Source of the DNA: Trebouxia sp. TZW2008
Taxonomy: Eukaryota > Chlorophyta > Trebouxiophyceae > Trebouxiales > Trebouxiaceae
Length of the DNA: 64,000 nucleotides
NCBI GenBank assembly: GCA_002118135.1
Contig: BDIU01000167.1
Coordinates: 536-64,535 of the forward strand
Direction: 5' to 3'
This document shows, piece after piece, positions 11,301 to 23,100 of this stretch; the first letter of the stretch is position 1; every line of letters starts with the position of its first letter. The notes under the pieces were generated by a model, which was not told the origin of the DNA, made no database searches, and saw nothing but the letters and a program-made list of their open reading frames with translations. A program made the translations under genes and the position numbers.

Positions 11301-14300
11301 TGCAAGTTGTTGTACGTATTTTTTTTCCGAGAATTTTTGCACTCATAATGCATATAATATGCATGTATCTGTACAAACGCCCATTCTTGCGTACATTCAG
11401 CCGAAAAGGGCGTGACATTGGAAGGACGCTTATACAGCGTGTACAAAGGTACAGAAAATGATGTACTTAGTCAAATATGAGTCAACTGTTGCATGTGACT
11501 CATGACTTCTTGCGTAATCCTGCCTGTCATGAGAGAATGAGTCATCAATCAGCCACTTTTCGAATTTGTTTTGCTTCTGTGGGCAAATTTACTGGAAATT
11601 GCACCGCCCAATGCAATATCTATCATTAATGCATACCCAAAATGCCCAGAAACAAGGGCAAAATCGACGGAAATGAGGCTGAAATGCCCAAAGTTGAGGC
11701 AAAATCTGCACTATGTACGCATCCTTGATACGCATGGTTTTCAGCGTTTATACACAGCCAACAAGGCAATATACACGTATATACGCACGTATGCTTATAC
11801 GGAGTACCGTACACGCACTGCGTACATAACAGCCCTAACGGCAAGCAACCAGCTTGATGGCAACCAGTGGCAATGTTGCAGCAATATTGTTGCCTGTGAT
11901 TGCTTAGACTGCACAGAAAGTAGAAAAGTGTTGGGCTTACTGATGTTAAAGATGTACTGATAGGAGGACTGAGACCCAATGGTGACATTCTGTGCAGGGC
12001 TGACTGCCATGCCACTGGAGCTTCCACACTGTGCAGTCCCAGTGATGTTGCTGCAGCAATCAAGCGCACCTGTCTCCACGTAGTCGCTCTGGTAGCCACT
12101 GTTGCCTATCGTGATGTAGATGCTGCCTGCACAATGTGGTACCAACTAAATTGCCCGGTGTTTGTGTGACACTTTGCTTGACTGCATGTTGTTGCATCAG
12201 GCCACCCTATTTTTTGATAACACGACACTTGTCTAGCTTGAAGACTGAGGCTGTGTGTTGTCCCACACAGCACCTGTCCTTGCAAAATTTGATGCTGGTA
12301 TACTCATTGATGAATGCCAACAGCGTAATGACATGCAACCGGCACCATGCTCAGCAACAGATGGTAATGTTCTGGAGGCTGCAGCGTTGAAGCAACTTGC
12401 TTGATCCAAGCACCGGGCTTTGTCTTTTCAACGACAATCAGGCTTCAAACACAAGACTCACCAGTCAGACTGCCCGACGGCCACACATACTGGCCACTGG
12501 TCACCAGAGACAGCGTGGTCTTTGTGGGAATGATGCCAAAGGCTGTTGCATTCAGCTGCAACACAACGCTCAACAAGCCAGCAGGATAGTCACACGTCAC
12601 AAGCTGCACAGGGTACTGGGCTGTCCCAAAAGTCATGACAGTGTTAGTAATCCAGCTGCAGTTGCTGCCGCTGTTGGACACTATAACTGCAAGGCTGCTG
12701 CTGCGGAAGGTGCTGAACTGGTCATATGGGCTGCCACCTTGCACTGCTGTGCATGTTCCAAGAGCATTGCCACATTGAAAGCAATTCTGCCAGCTGCTGT
12801 GATTCATCCCAACTAGATTGGCATTGCTGCCTATGTAGGATGTATTCACCACAAAGCCTGCAAGTTTCAACACGCAGTGAGCTTCAGTTTAAGCAATGCA
12901 GAAGTGTCGCATGCTGGATGACAGTTCAAGGCAGGTGGTGCAGTTGCAAAGGCGCTGCAGCATGTGACCTTGAATGTGACTAGCAGAAGAGACACAGCAT
13001 GCCTAGCTAGTGTAAAGAGGATTTGCACACTAGCTTTTAAGGCATGTGATCACAGCTAAGCTGTGCTCCAAATCCTGGTGGGCCCAGGCAGCACGAAAGG
13101 CAGGCATTGGGGTGGCAAGGGACTGACTACCTTGATCAGAGCTGTTGGCTTGGAAAAGATTGTATGTTGAATGCGCCAGCGCTACATTATCAGTGACTCC
13201 TCCAGAGCTGATGATTGCAGTGGCATTGACATTGCTGATGTTTGCATCAGGCGTGCTGCCTTGCCAAGGATGAAACACCAGGCTCTGCAATGACTGAGCT
13301 GCCTGCTGCACAGTGATGCCCATGTCAAATAGTCTGCAGAGCACATGCTAGCTTGTACATATGTTGGGCAAAAGTGAATTCACAGACATTGACCAATGCC
13401 AAAGTTGATGCATATGGAATGGATCGCCGTGTTTTGTTACAAGGTTGATAGCATCTGTGGCTGTAGCTGTCGCTGTAGCTGCAGCGCCGAGCACATGCTA
13501 GTCATTGTGCCAAGTGCTTGCAAGCCTTGTTTCTTCTTGCTTGAGCCTTGCTTGTGCCTGTGATGATTTGCCGGTTGCCGCAAATCATCACAGGCACAAG
13601 CAAGGCCGTGCTGTCGCCGGCCGCGCGCCGGTGACAGCACGGCGTGCTGCCGGTGCTCTGTGCACTTCTGCAATGCAGCAACAGTCTCTCCAAGAAGACT
13701 AGTTGATGCAAAAGCACAGAGGGTAATGATTGTGTTCTTGCATGTTGTGAGGGGCTTGCCTGTAGGTCCTGGGCACTTGCATGCGGTATGCCGTATACAC
13801 TGTTGTGTTTGGCTCCAATAAGGTTGTGGTTGTGTTGCTGTTGCAGCAAACCCCACCAGGCTGGCACCCAGCCACAACAGCTTCATACTGCGATGTGTAG
13901 TTGACAGCTCTATCCAGAGCAATCACTGCATGTTGCAACAGGTTGAGTAAAATAGCTCAGGTTGACCTGAAATGCCACTTTGTGCTTCGGACTGACATCT
14001 TGTCAAAGTAATGCAAGGCAAGCGAGCTGAAAGTGTTTACCTCTGCGATCCACAGCACTGCTGTTGAGGGGTGCAGCTGTCAATGAGAAGTTCTGTGAGG
14101 GGCTCCAACTAGTGTTTGAGGTATCATACAAAACTTGACCTGGATCCAGATGCAAATGTATGGTGTACCTGCTGCCATGCTGAGCATGATAAGCTGCGAC
14201 GACTCACAGGCACTTGCCTGCAATGAAATTGACCTGGTTGTTGAAAAGACCGCTCCAGCTGCTGTAGTTGAGACTGACAGTAAGCTGCTTATTCTGGAGC

Positions 14301-14401
14301 AGCGTAGAGACTGATGGTGTCGAGCAGTTCACATAGCGCACTGCAGGGCAAGACAAAAGCGCAAGTATAGACAGCCAGATGACAGGCCAGTCAGTTCGCA
14401 T
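5399..14401 (-). CDS. large secreted Pro-rich/EGF-like single-pass membrane protein with K-rich and Q-rich tail
   Basis: A long multi-exon gene. Exon 1 (14401-14218) opens with a signal peptide (MRTDWPVIWLSILALLSCPA). Exons 14139-14041, 13925-13760, 13333-13131, 12857-12462 and 12126-11941 encode an Asn-glycosylation-rich, Cys-containing ectodomain. Exon 11172-10602 is an (SP)n/(P)n stalk typical of hydroxyproline-rich algal wall proteins. An exon starting at 10127 continues with more Pro/Thr/Gly. Exon 9009-8841 has an EGF-like cluster (CSCTCDTGW). Exon 8584-8187 carries one transmembrane helix (YVISFLVISVIVLGISYY), a Cys cluster and a Lys/Asp/Ser-rich tail. Later exons near 8128-7920, 7411-7097, 6687-6388 and 5869-5399 add more charged sequence and polyglutamine. 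Phases agree from exon 1 to the exon starting at 10127; later joins are less sure. Two introns use GC donors (14217, 13759). A cell-wall sensor or adhesin role is inference. Confidence 0.75.
5866..6052. repeat. tandem duplication (about 99 bp, two copies) covering a splice acceptor
   Basis: Copy 1 (from 5866) contains the acceptor of the last exon of the membrane-protein gene. Copy 2 (from 5965) repeats the acceptor region (CTTCCT.CAGGACATGA) and the trailing agaccatgcaag, now inside the intron. Confidence 0.8.
6700..7110. repeat. about 120-bp tandem repeat, four copies, spanning an exon/intron border
   Basis: The element ctcacttctggcagagcat recurs from 6733, 6857, 6981 and (diverged after the first bases) 7095, together with the flanking gcagcattgcatgggtgagatgct-type segment. 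On the minus strand the copy at 7095 holds the donor of the real exon (AA|GTGAGC); the other three lie in the following intron and keep donor-like CAAGTAAG or AGTGAGC sequences. Confidence 0.8.
11173..11940. other. compositionally distinct intron of the membrane-protein gene
   Basis: This intron is AT-richer than its neighbours and unusually rich in gtac, tacg and cgta words, especially 11700-11830. It carries a plus-strand open frame (11571-11960) that matches nothing I recognise. It may be an old insertion. Confidence 0.4.
13545..13643. repeat. two adjacent long hairpins inside an intron
   Basis: Hairpin 1 has a perfect 26-bp stem (13545-13570 with 13581-13606) and a 10-nt loop. Hairpin 2 follows directly, with a 16-bp stem holding one mismatch (13605-13620 with 13628-13643) and a GC-rich 7-nt loop. 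Both sit in the intron between exons 13925-13760 and 13333-13131. No terminal repeats or coding sequence of a known transposon were seen. Confidence 0.9.
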
Positions 14402-14833
14402 GCTAAATCAAAGTCGCCGCTGATCACAGACTGATCAGAAGCAGCGACGACTTAACCGGGGCGGATTTTGCAGCTTCACAAGTAACTGTACTTATGCCAT
14501 ACCTTCTGACGCAGCTGGCGCCACTCTGACGGCCGTGCCGCCGACGTTGAGCTGCGGCATGTCGACTGACAAGCATAGAATACGAAAGGTCACGAACTAG
14601 GTCAAGCTTGGGGGGAGGGGGGTCGTGAGGGGTGGTCGCTGACCCCTGCCCCTTGATGTCCCTTGGCTCTGTACGCTGTAGCGCTAGTACTAAAGCCTGT
14701 CCGTGAATACGTTGTTGCCCCTCGTAGCTTGCATACAGATTACTGGCCATTGTTTAGCTTGCTCTTGTCTCTGTCGAGTCAAGGTTGTGCTTTCAGTATT
14801 GCTGCAACCGAACAAGCAGCTCGATATCGAGCT
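14402..14833. promoter_or_regulatory. shared divergent promoter region
   Basis: It separates the start of the membrane-protein gene (minus, 14401) from the ankyrin gene (plus, 14834). It is CpG-richer than the gene bodies and holds a G-run block at 14610-14634 (two runs of six G and one of four). Promoter function is inferred from head-to-head geometry. Confidence 0.5.
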
Positions 14834-15682
14834 ATGGCTCCTGCAGAGCAGCAAGCTCTGGATTATCTGAAGAACAAGCAAGACAAGGACTTAGCAATCC
14901 TGCTCCGCTCGCAGCCAGCGTCAGCCAATGCAGCTCACATCACCCTTGACAAGCTGGCACAGGCTCACTTGCCTAGCTCTTTCATCAGTCTGTTGCAGCT
15001 GTCCTTGGTCAGTCAGCAGAACGATGATCTCTCTGAGGAGTCCCCGAGACTTGCGTTGCACCGACTTGTGTCAGACTTTACCGATCAGAACAGTGCCTTT
15101 GTCTTTGAAGTCCTGACAGCCATGCAGTCAGCTGGTCTCAGCCTGAACCAGGCCAATAAAGACAAGGACACTCCGCTGCACTTGGCAGCTCGATCAGGCC
15201 ATCTGCAGCTGTGTCAGGAGCTTGTCAACCATAGTGCTGACCCCCTTGCAAGAAACAGCAAGAACAGGTAGAAAACAATGCTGCCCCAGCACACAAGCAT
15301 AATGGAGGTTGCTACGGTGAATGCCCTGTGTAACGACTGCTGCGATTGTCCATACATTGGAGTGTCCTTACTCAAAATCACTACTGCAGTGATTGCTTCT
15401 TCATTGCATTGTCCTTATATCGAGAATATCCTTACATTGATTGTCGTCACAGTGAGAAGTTACTCTAGCAGATTTTGAGCTTGGTTGCGCCCGATCCTGA
15501 TACACATTGTGTTCTGCAGGACTCCAGGGGGGCAAGCAAAGCTAGAATCATCTGTCAAAGGATTCCTTGCTCAAGCAGAGTCAGATGCTAAGGAAATAAG
15601 GCAAATGCAAAAGAACGGTGTATGGGATGAGAAAATGAAAGCCACTCAGACTCAAAGTGCATATGGTGTGCAGTGTCTTTAG
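14834..15682 (+). CDS. small ankyrin-repeat protein
   Basis: Two exons, 14834-15267 and 15520-15682, join in phase (AACAG|GACTCC) to give 198 residues. The start is the first in-frame ATG; the open frame extends upstream but without another ATG. A single clear ankyrin unit lies at about residues 108-145 (KDTPLHLAARSGHLQLCQEL). It is preceded by a helical N-terminal region and followed by a charged C-terminal helix rich in Lys, Glu and Gln. The rest may hold degenerate repeats. Ankyrin units bind other proteins, so a scaffold role is likely, but no partner can be named. It shares a promoter region with the large membrane-protein gene. Confidence 0.75.
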
Positions 15683-17111
15683 CCTGTGATCTCTGCATGT
15701 TGCAGCAGTCCTGTGGTACCAGACAGACAACAAGCCAAATCTGACTTTTTGCTTCTTAGCCGTAGCTGCTACGTGCATCAATAGTCAAATCTGCCCAATG
15801 TGTCAGCAGCCTGCTCACACTTCTTGCACAAGGCGCTGGTCACGCCTGCAAAATCCTGCAAGCCTGCCACATGTTACGCAACAGACATGCAACTTTAGTT
15901 CAGCAGTCTATGTTTGCCTCTGGGCGCTTGGGCTGCCTGTGTAAACACCAGCGCAGGCCTGGGCTGTTCTGTCGGTGTTGTCTGATACTGGCATGTGCAG
16001 GTTGGCAGCTACAGTGTAACTGGTACTGTAAGCAATAACACACCCTTGCATCTGACTGATGCTTGGAAGACCCAAGGGCAGACTGAACTTGTGCACCAAA
16101 AAACAAGCTGAATTGCACAAGCATCATGCCATCCAACAGCTTTTGTTGAGTAAGCATAGAGCAAAAAAGTCAACGCTGCTAGGCCTCATTGGGTGAGCTT
16201 CTGTCTACAGAGCAGGACAGCAGGACACACCCTGAGCAATACACAACTGCAATCTCTGCATATGCAGCACATCAGCACGCGTCTCTGCAGCTATGTACAG
16301 GACAGTCACTGTCTAATTCAGTATGCAGGGTATACTACATAGTAGACAGTATGTAGCCAGGGCGTGTGACCCTCGTGAATGTGGCCAGCTGCATCTGCAA
16401 ACCATCGACTGCTGCTGCAGCTGCACAGTTGAGGATGAGCGATGTTTCAATCTGATTCATGAACCTGCCAATGCAGTGCTTCAGCTGTAACGCGAGCCTT
16501 GCTCAAAAATGCATGCACTTGCTACGCCTTCAGGTCATGATCAAGCTGGTGTTTTACCCTTTCCAGAAGCTTGCCAAGCCTTGCAGGGAATGCAGTTGAG
16601 TGCATACATATATGTATATACGGTAGCATTGGAGCTTGCTTTGTGTACCATGGGTGTGACTGCAGCTGGTTTGCTGCAGCTTGCAGTACTGTTTACTCTA
16701 CCAGATCGCCTTGACAAGTATGCGTTGATCAAGATTGCCATGGCTTCAACTTTGGCTCCTGCTGAGCTGTTATCAAGCTGATCAAGTGCTGGCTCTGCAG
16801 CTCTGAATGCACAGCTCTTGGCATGCAGTTGACGATGAGCAGAACATGCAGCAACGCACAATGATAGAGAGTGTGATTGGCATGGGACCAGGCACACCTG
16901 TCTGCCTCAGAGGGCGCAGCTGCTGCAGCTCAACATGCAGTGCGGCTTCTCACAGAGCTGGTAGTACACTACTCACACACTGATGTTCTTCACTGTTGTT
17001 TACGCACATTGCACTAGTCATTGCACAAACATGACTCTGCACCTGTCATTACCATCAAGCGCTAGTGTCCGGTGCAAATGCAAGCTGCCGTAAGACATGT
17101 GTTTTGCTATG
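15683..17111. other. gene-poor stretch with one ambiguous open region
   Basis: Between the ends of the ankyrin and Tudor/PWWP genes I see no firm gene. Around 16590-16790 both strands stay open: plus reads a hydrophobic 60-residue frame ending APAELLSS, minus a frame containing AKVEAMAILINAYLSR. Neither has a supported partner exon. Confidence 0.4.
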
Positions 17112-20100
17112 TCAAACGAACCCTGCGCCATCCTCCAGTAACTGCAGAGCCTCAGCGAAAGCCCGTTTGAGTGTGGCTGAAGCTGACTTGGGCGCTGCCC
17201 TGTCCTTGTCAAACTGCTTGACATCTGGGCTTGTTGGGTTAAACCTCCAAATCGTACCACTCGCAAGGTATACCACCATGATCCAACCAGGCTTCATCCC
17301 CAGCTGCCTCCTATGCTTGCAGGTAGGTGTAGTCACCTGAAAACCAGCAAGCATACTCAGCGGATGCAGCAGAGATATGATAGAGGCCTGTTACACGCCA
17401 ATGCGTTGTCATATCATCACTCAAGATAGGAGCTGACACAGCTACTCTTCACTGCTCATCACGTTTGGAGCGTATTGTTGCTCATCAATCCGCCAGTGAC
17501 TGTACACTTGCTCAAAAATGAGCAGCGTTATGTTGCCACAAGAAGCTCAAAACAGCGCTAGACATCATGCCGACACCACAGCACCTTGAACAGTCTGTCA
17601 AAGGATGCAGACTCGGGCATCTGCAGAACCTTGGCAAACAGACCCTGGAACACAAAAGTTGCACTGGGCATTGCAAGTAACCCTCAATAGTCTGCAGTGC
17701 TAACTGCAGGGCATGGCTCAAGATGAATCATGCAAGGAGATTAGTGCTGCCTGTGGCAGCTATCACTTTGAGGGAGTCCTTCAAGAGTATCACGTACACG
17801 CTACCTTCCTCAACACAGACTGAAAGAGTAGACCTTCACAAAAACAAAAGACTGTACCTGTGATGGCCACCATACACTTCCATAGCGGACCATCACAACC
17901 TGTTTTGGCCTCCAGCCCTGGGCTTGTCCAACTGGCACCTCAGGAGGGGGCTGTGAGGGGGCCTGAGGGGGGGCCTCAATCAGGGCCTGTGCTGGGGCCT
18001 GGGGTGGGGCTGGTTGGGGGCACTCAGCGAGGTGTTGAGGTGGGGGTGATGATGGGGCCTAGGGGGGTCCTGGGGTGGAACAGTGCCACCCTCGCCTGCC
18101 TGCTGTGCAGCGTCCATGCTGCTCTCATGCCTCTCAGCCTCTTCTTCTGTCACCTGCACACATTGCTTGGGTGTTATCACATCATGTCACACACTCTAGC
18201 ACAGGTGCCAAGTGTACAGTCTTCAAGCACTTTGTTGTGCTTGATTACAGTAATGATATATTACACAGTCAAGCCCAGGTGCTAGGTGTGAGTGATAAAA
18301 ATCCTTTGTTTTGCTTTCAATCTTAAGTGTCTTGTTTTGCTTGGTGACAGCAGTAATGCGTTACACATTGTAGTACAGATGCGAGGTGTGCATGGCTCAA
18401 GTGCTTTGTTCTGCTTGGTGCATAATGTCTTACACATTCTCGCACAGGTGCTAGGTATGTATGGCCCTAGCCCTTTGTTTTGCTTGGCAGCAACATGATA
18501 TTCATAGTTCAAACGTGTTGATTAGCAGCAACAAGCATTTTACAAGTGTTTGCTGCAGTGAATGTGTAGGCCTGTCAGAATTTGAATGCAGAAATGTGCA
18601 GACATACCTCACGCAGCAGGCTCCCATGCACTCAGAATGAGTCAAGTCAAGTACAGGCAGCAAGAGTTGGAGCTTTTCAGCAGCTAATCACCTTGGCAGC
18701 AGGGTCTGCTGACTGCCTGTCTGCTGATGGCAGGCTTGATGTAAATACGGCATGAGTTTCTGTTCCAGACACCAAGCTTGATGCATTGCTGTTGTGCCTT
18801 GCAGCCTCTTCAAGGCTTGGTGTTTCTGGACTTTGGCCATTGGGTTGAGCAAGCGCATGGGCTTGCTTTGTAACCACACGCAGCCGTGACTCTCTGGGGG
18901 GTTGCTGCTGCGTGGTTGGCATGAGGCTCGGCATGGTCTGCGCAGTGACAATCGCATTCTCTCAGCAAGATTGCATGCGTCAGAGTTACATATGAATTAG
19001 AAGGGGTAATAGGTACAGGGTACATAATGCCAGAAACTATTCACTAAACCATACCCCATACTCATCAGGCTACAGGTTACAGCAAACTTTCCTGAGCTAA
19101 ACAAAAACAGAGATGATTGTGAATTCAAGGACAATGATGTAGCACACCATGCTTAGGCTCCTTGTCGTTTCAAACTATACGCACTCTAAGCATCGTGTAT
19201 TCGGTCCTCATCCAATTGGGTCTAGCAGCAAAGCCTTGTTGTATACACACTTGCGGCCAGAAACGCGCGGCCACATGCCTCTTATGCTGCTACAGACCAC
19301 ACTTGCAAGCACAGATGTCCAGTGGCACTGCACACTTGCACGTGCCGACCTGCGCACCCTATGATCATCAAGCTCTGCATGAACACAAGCCAAGCAGATA
19401 GCACTGCACATCATGCTGCAGACTTTTGTAGTGAAGGCAAAGGCAAGACAAGAAAAACAAGGACAGGGCCGTGAAGGGAAGGCTATCAGGCGTCATTACG
19501 TCAGCCTCTGTGATCGCTGACCTGAGTGGAGACATCACGTGAAGACCGAACCGGCACTGACCCCATATCCAGTGTGAGGAAGTTGGGCAGCCTGACATCC
19601 TCACTGGTCAATGGCTGCAGATCTTCCCAGGCCTCCTCGCCAGTCTCAGGATACAAAATCCTGTAAGTAATGGTCGCGTCGAGTAGCTGAATTGTAGCGG
19701 TGTGAGGAATGAGCACCTTGTCATCTAGCTAAACACGCGCGTCTCTCGCAGGCACAGCGTCACATCTGACAATGCTGGTATAGCTTTGTGTTGGTGTGCC
19801 TGTGCTTGGACTGTACATGTTGGGCATGTCAAGCCAGTTTGTATACGCTATGCCAGTTATGCTTCGCTTGCATCATCACCTTTGTCAGGCCACGTTGCCA
19901 TGCAATGACAGGAGGCATCAGCAGGTATCAATACCTTCAGTCACAGCAGCCGTGCATACAGCACTTGAGCAGTGCAAGTTCTACTCAGCAACACGAGTGC
20001 AGACATCCAGCTGCATCAGCTGTTTGAAGACTTCAAACATAAGCTCAATGCACTGCCATTGATGTTGATGACATTTGCAACATGCTGATAATATTCTCAC

Positions 20101-23100
20101 CAGCACCTGATAGCATGCTGTTTGAGGGTCTTCAAATGACGGGAGACACAGCGATTCAGCATACACGCTGAGCTCACCTGAGATTCAGCGTCGTATGCCA
20201 GCACTTTGACCGCCCACCAGCGGGTCTTCTGATAGCAAATGAGCATGCACATTGAGCTGACCTAACTTGGCAGTGTCGGTGTTGTATGCCAGTTTCTTGG
20301 CAAAAGGACAGCAAATGAGCATACACATGTAGCTGACCTGAATTTGGTCGTTTGAGCGTCCACAATAGCACTTTACTTGAGCCCCATCGTGTGCTGGTGG
20401 CAATAGAGCAGCAAATGAGCATATGCATTTGGCTGACCTGAACTTGGCAGTTTCTGGGTTGTAGGCCAGCACCTTGGCCTCCCACCAGCGGGCGTCAGCC
20501 CCCTCTTCCCGCCAATGCATTGCCAGCTTCTGGCCTCTCAGGCGGTGGCCCAGACTGTGCAAGAACGCTCCCAGGGCAACGGGCTCATCCTGCAGTTGAA
20601 ACATAGATTCAGGTTTCTGCATAATTGTACAGACCAGGCAAATCATTCGATTGTGGTCTAACACTTGCGTGCAGCATAAACGCACCCAGATTGTCAGTGT
20701 TACCAGTGACACATGACTCAACGAGTTCAACTTGCTGGTACAGCTGCTGATAGTCAGCATCTACAGCAAAGTGTGTGAAAGCATAACTGTATATAAGCGC
20801 AAGCAATGGTCATCAAGCTTTGAGGGCTGCTGATGTCCTTATTCCTGTAGGCAGCTGCCTTTATGCACAACCTGATTGACAGTGCCAAGCCCTGACAGCA
20901 GCACTACTTATATGCAAACATCGAGATGTTGACAACAGCTCGTCAACAAATGTGTGTCCTTAAGCACCGGCTGTATGCAGCCCTTGAAGCTTCTGAGGGA
21001 GTGACTATTCAGGATCCTCAAGGCCTGCTAACACATACAACAGCAGCAGGTAGATCTGGATTTGGATTTGAAGTTTTGTACCTGTTGACCACCCAGCAGA
21101 TCGAGAAGGGTCTCAGCAGCAGCAGCTGCGTCATCACCATCATCAGCTGCAGCAGCCACAGCACTGCCACCACCAGCAGCAGCTGCAGTGTCATCATCAC
21201 CAGCATGATCAACTGCAGCAGCCACAGCACCAGCACCACCACCAGCGGCAGCAGTTGCGGCATCATCAGAAGCAGCAGCCACTGCAGCAGCAGCCACACC
21301 AGCATCATCAGAAGCGACAGCCACAGCACTACCACCAGTATCATCAGAAGCGGCAACCAACGTAGCAGCCTCAGCATCTCCCTGCTGCTCTGTCACTTGC
21401 ATAGCATCCATGGTAGGCCTCATACTATCGCCAGTGCTGATTTCACCTGCACACCATGCAGAGCTTGGACACCAGGAGTTCAGTGGACCAAAGGGGTTTT
21501 GAGCATGCATGTGCAGGTTGGATGTGCAAGCACAGGTTGGATGTGCAAGAGTTGAGCTGTATATGCGTCTCAGCGCCTTGTCAGATCACAAAATGTGAGG
21601 TGAGGTGATGCAACGGGGTGCACTGTGAAGCATTGTGATGTAAAATAAAGCATTGCGATGCGATACAATGCAATGCAATGTGATGTGATATCACGTAATG
21701 TGATGCGATGCAATGCAAAATTAAGACAATTGCAGTGTGCAATGTTGAAGATTTGCGGGAGGGCCATGATGCAGCTCTGCAAGCTGAAGGCATCTGAGCC
21801 TGATCTGCGCTCATGCACAGCCCCCTCAGGAATGCAAACAAATTTTCGTTCAGAGCATGCACTTTCACATCATGCCTGCAAACATTTCACACGTCAACAA
21901 TGATGATCAGCTGTAGCTATTGACAGCCAGTAACTCTGGACTGTAAATTGTATTTGTTAATTGGTTGTCTGGGTAGGTGGGTGGGTGACTGGGCTTTGGG
22001 ATGGTTGTGGGGTCGGTCACTCATGTAGTCATTGATTGATTGATGAGTTGACTGATCAGTTGATCATGACTGACTGATTGCCTGCTTGCTTGATTGGTTG
22101 TAAAACAGTGAACTCACCAGTCACATCAGGAGAGTCATCAGTCAAGTAGGCTGCACCAAGCAGGTCAGCTGCTGCCTTCTCTGGCCCTTCACTAGAAGCC
22201 AGGGCCTCCTCCAGAGGGGGGGCAGGCTCCCAATATAACAGACCCTGCTGGGGTAGTGGGAGGGCACCCTCCTCCTGGGATGCTGGCAGGGGTCCGTCCT
22301 GAGGTACTGGGCCGGTGTTCTCCTGGGATAACGCAAGGGGAGCCACCTGGGGCGCTGGGAGGTCACCCATCAAAGCAGGGACCTGTGCCTGATAGTGGGC
22401 ACCCTCCCTGACCTCCTTTGAAGCCTGCGAGTAACAGAGACAATAGTGACAACAATCACAAACATAATGTAAGGCACAATAATGAATTCCCTGGGATGAT
22501 GTCGGGGTACCCATCTGGGTTAGGATGTCTGCCTGACAGATGAGACCGTCCCTGGCCGCTTTGGGTCCCTACAAGTTGCAGAAAACACAATAGTCACAAT
22601 GATGTCTGTACATGTCACATTGTATATGTAAAACGAAGGTGGGCCCGCTCTTGAATGGTAGGTGGGTGGTAGGGGTGTAGTGGCCATGGCTGGAACCTCT
22701 GTCTGAAATTGATACTCTGTCTGACTGCCTTTGATTCCTTTAAAACCGCAGAACACCCCATGGTTTAGTGCAATTGTGCAGAGCTAGACTTCTGTCCTGA
22801 TTCTAGTAATAATGACGGCACCTGGTGTGACAACAGCCACAAGCTCACTTTACAATACAATGCATGCCTGCATACAACAGTTCTGCTTTGTATTGGTTGC
22901 ATTTTACTCACAAAAAGGCTGCATACAAGCATGGTTGGAGTAGCAACTGCAGGTCTTGAGCCAAACTGCAGGCTGTCACTTTACAGGCCAACACAGCTTC
23001 AGACCTGATGAAGCATTGAGCAAGAAGAGCTTGGCAATGCAGGAGTATGTGTGATTCAGACAGCCACAGGGTCTCACCGCTATCTCTTTCGCTACGCTAC

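Noticed and set aside
14610..14634. Possible G-quadruplex in the divergent promoter
   Set aside because: Only three clear runs of four or more G are present; without structure data it is not worth a call.
16509..16897. Overlapping plus and minus open frames in a gene-poor stretch
   Set aside because: Both look partly coding but neither has linked exons or a family match, so no gene is called.
20926..21555. Serine-rich plus-strand open frame of 209 codons
   Set aside because: It is the antisense of the Ala/Asp/Gly repeat exon of the Tudor/PWWP gene, whose splice sites and phases fit the minus strand.
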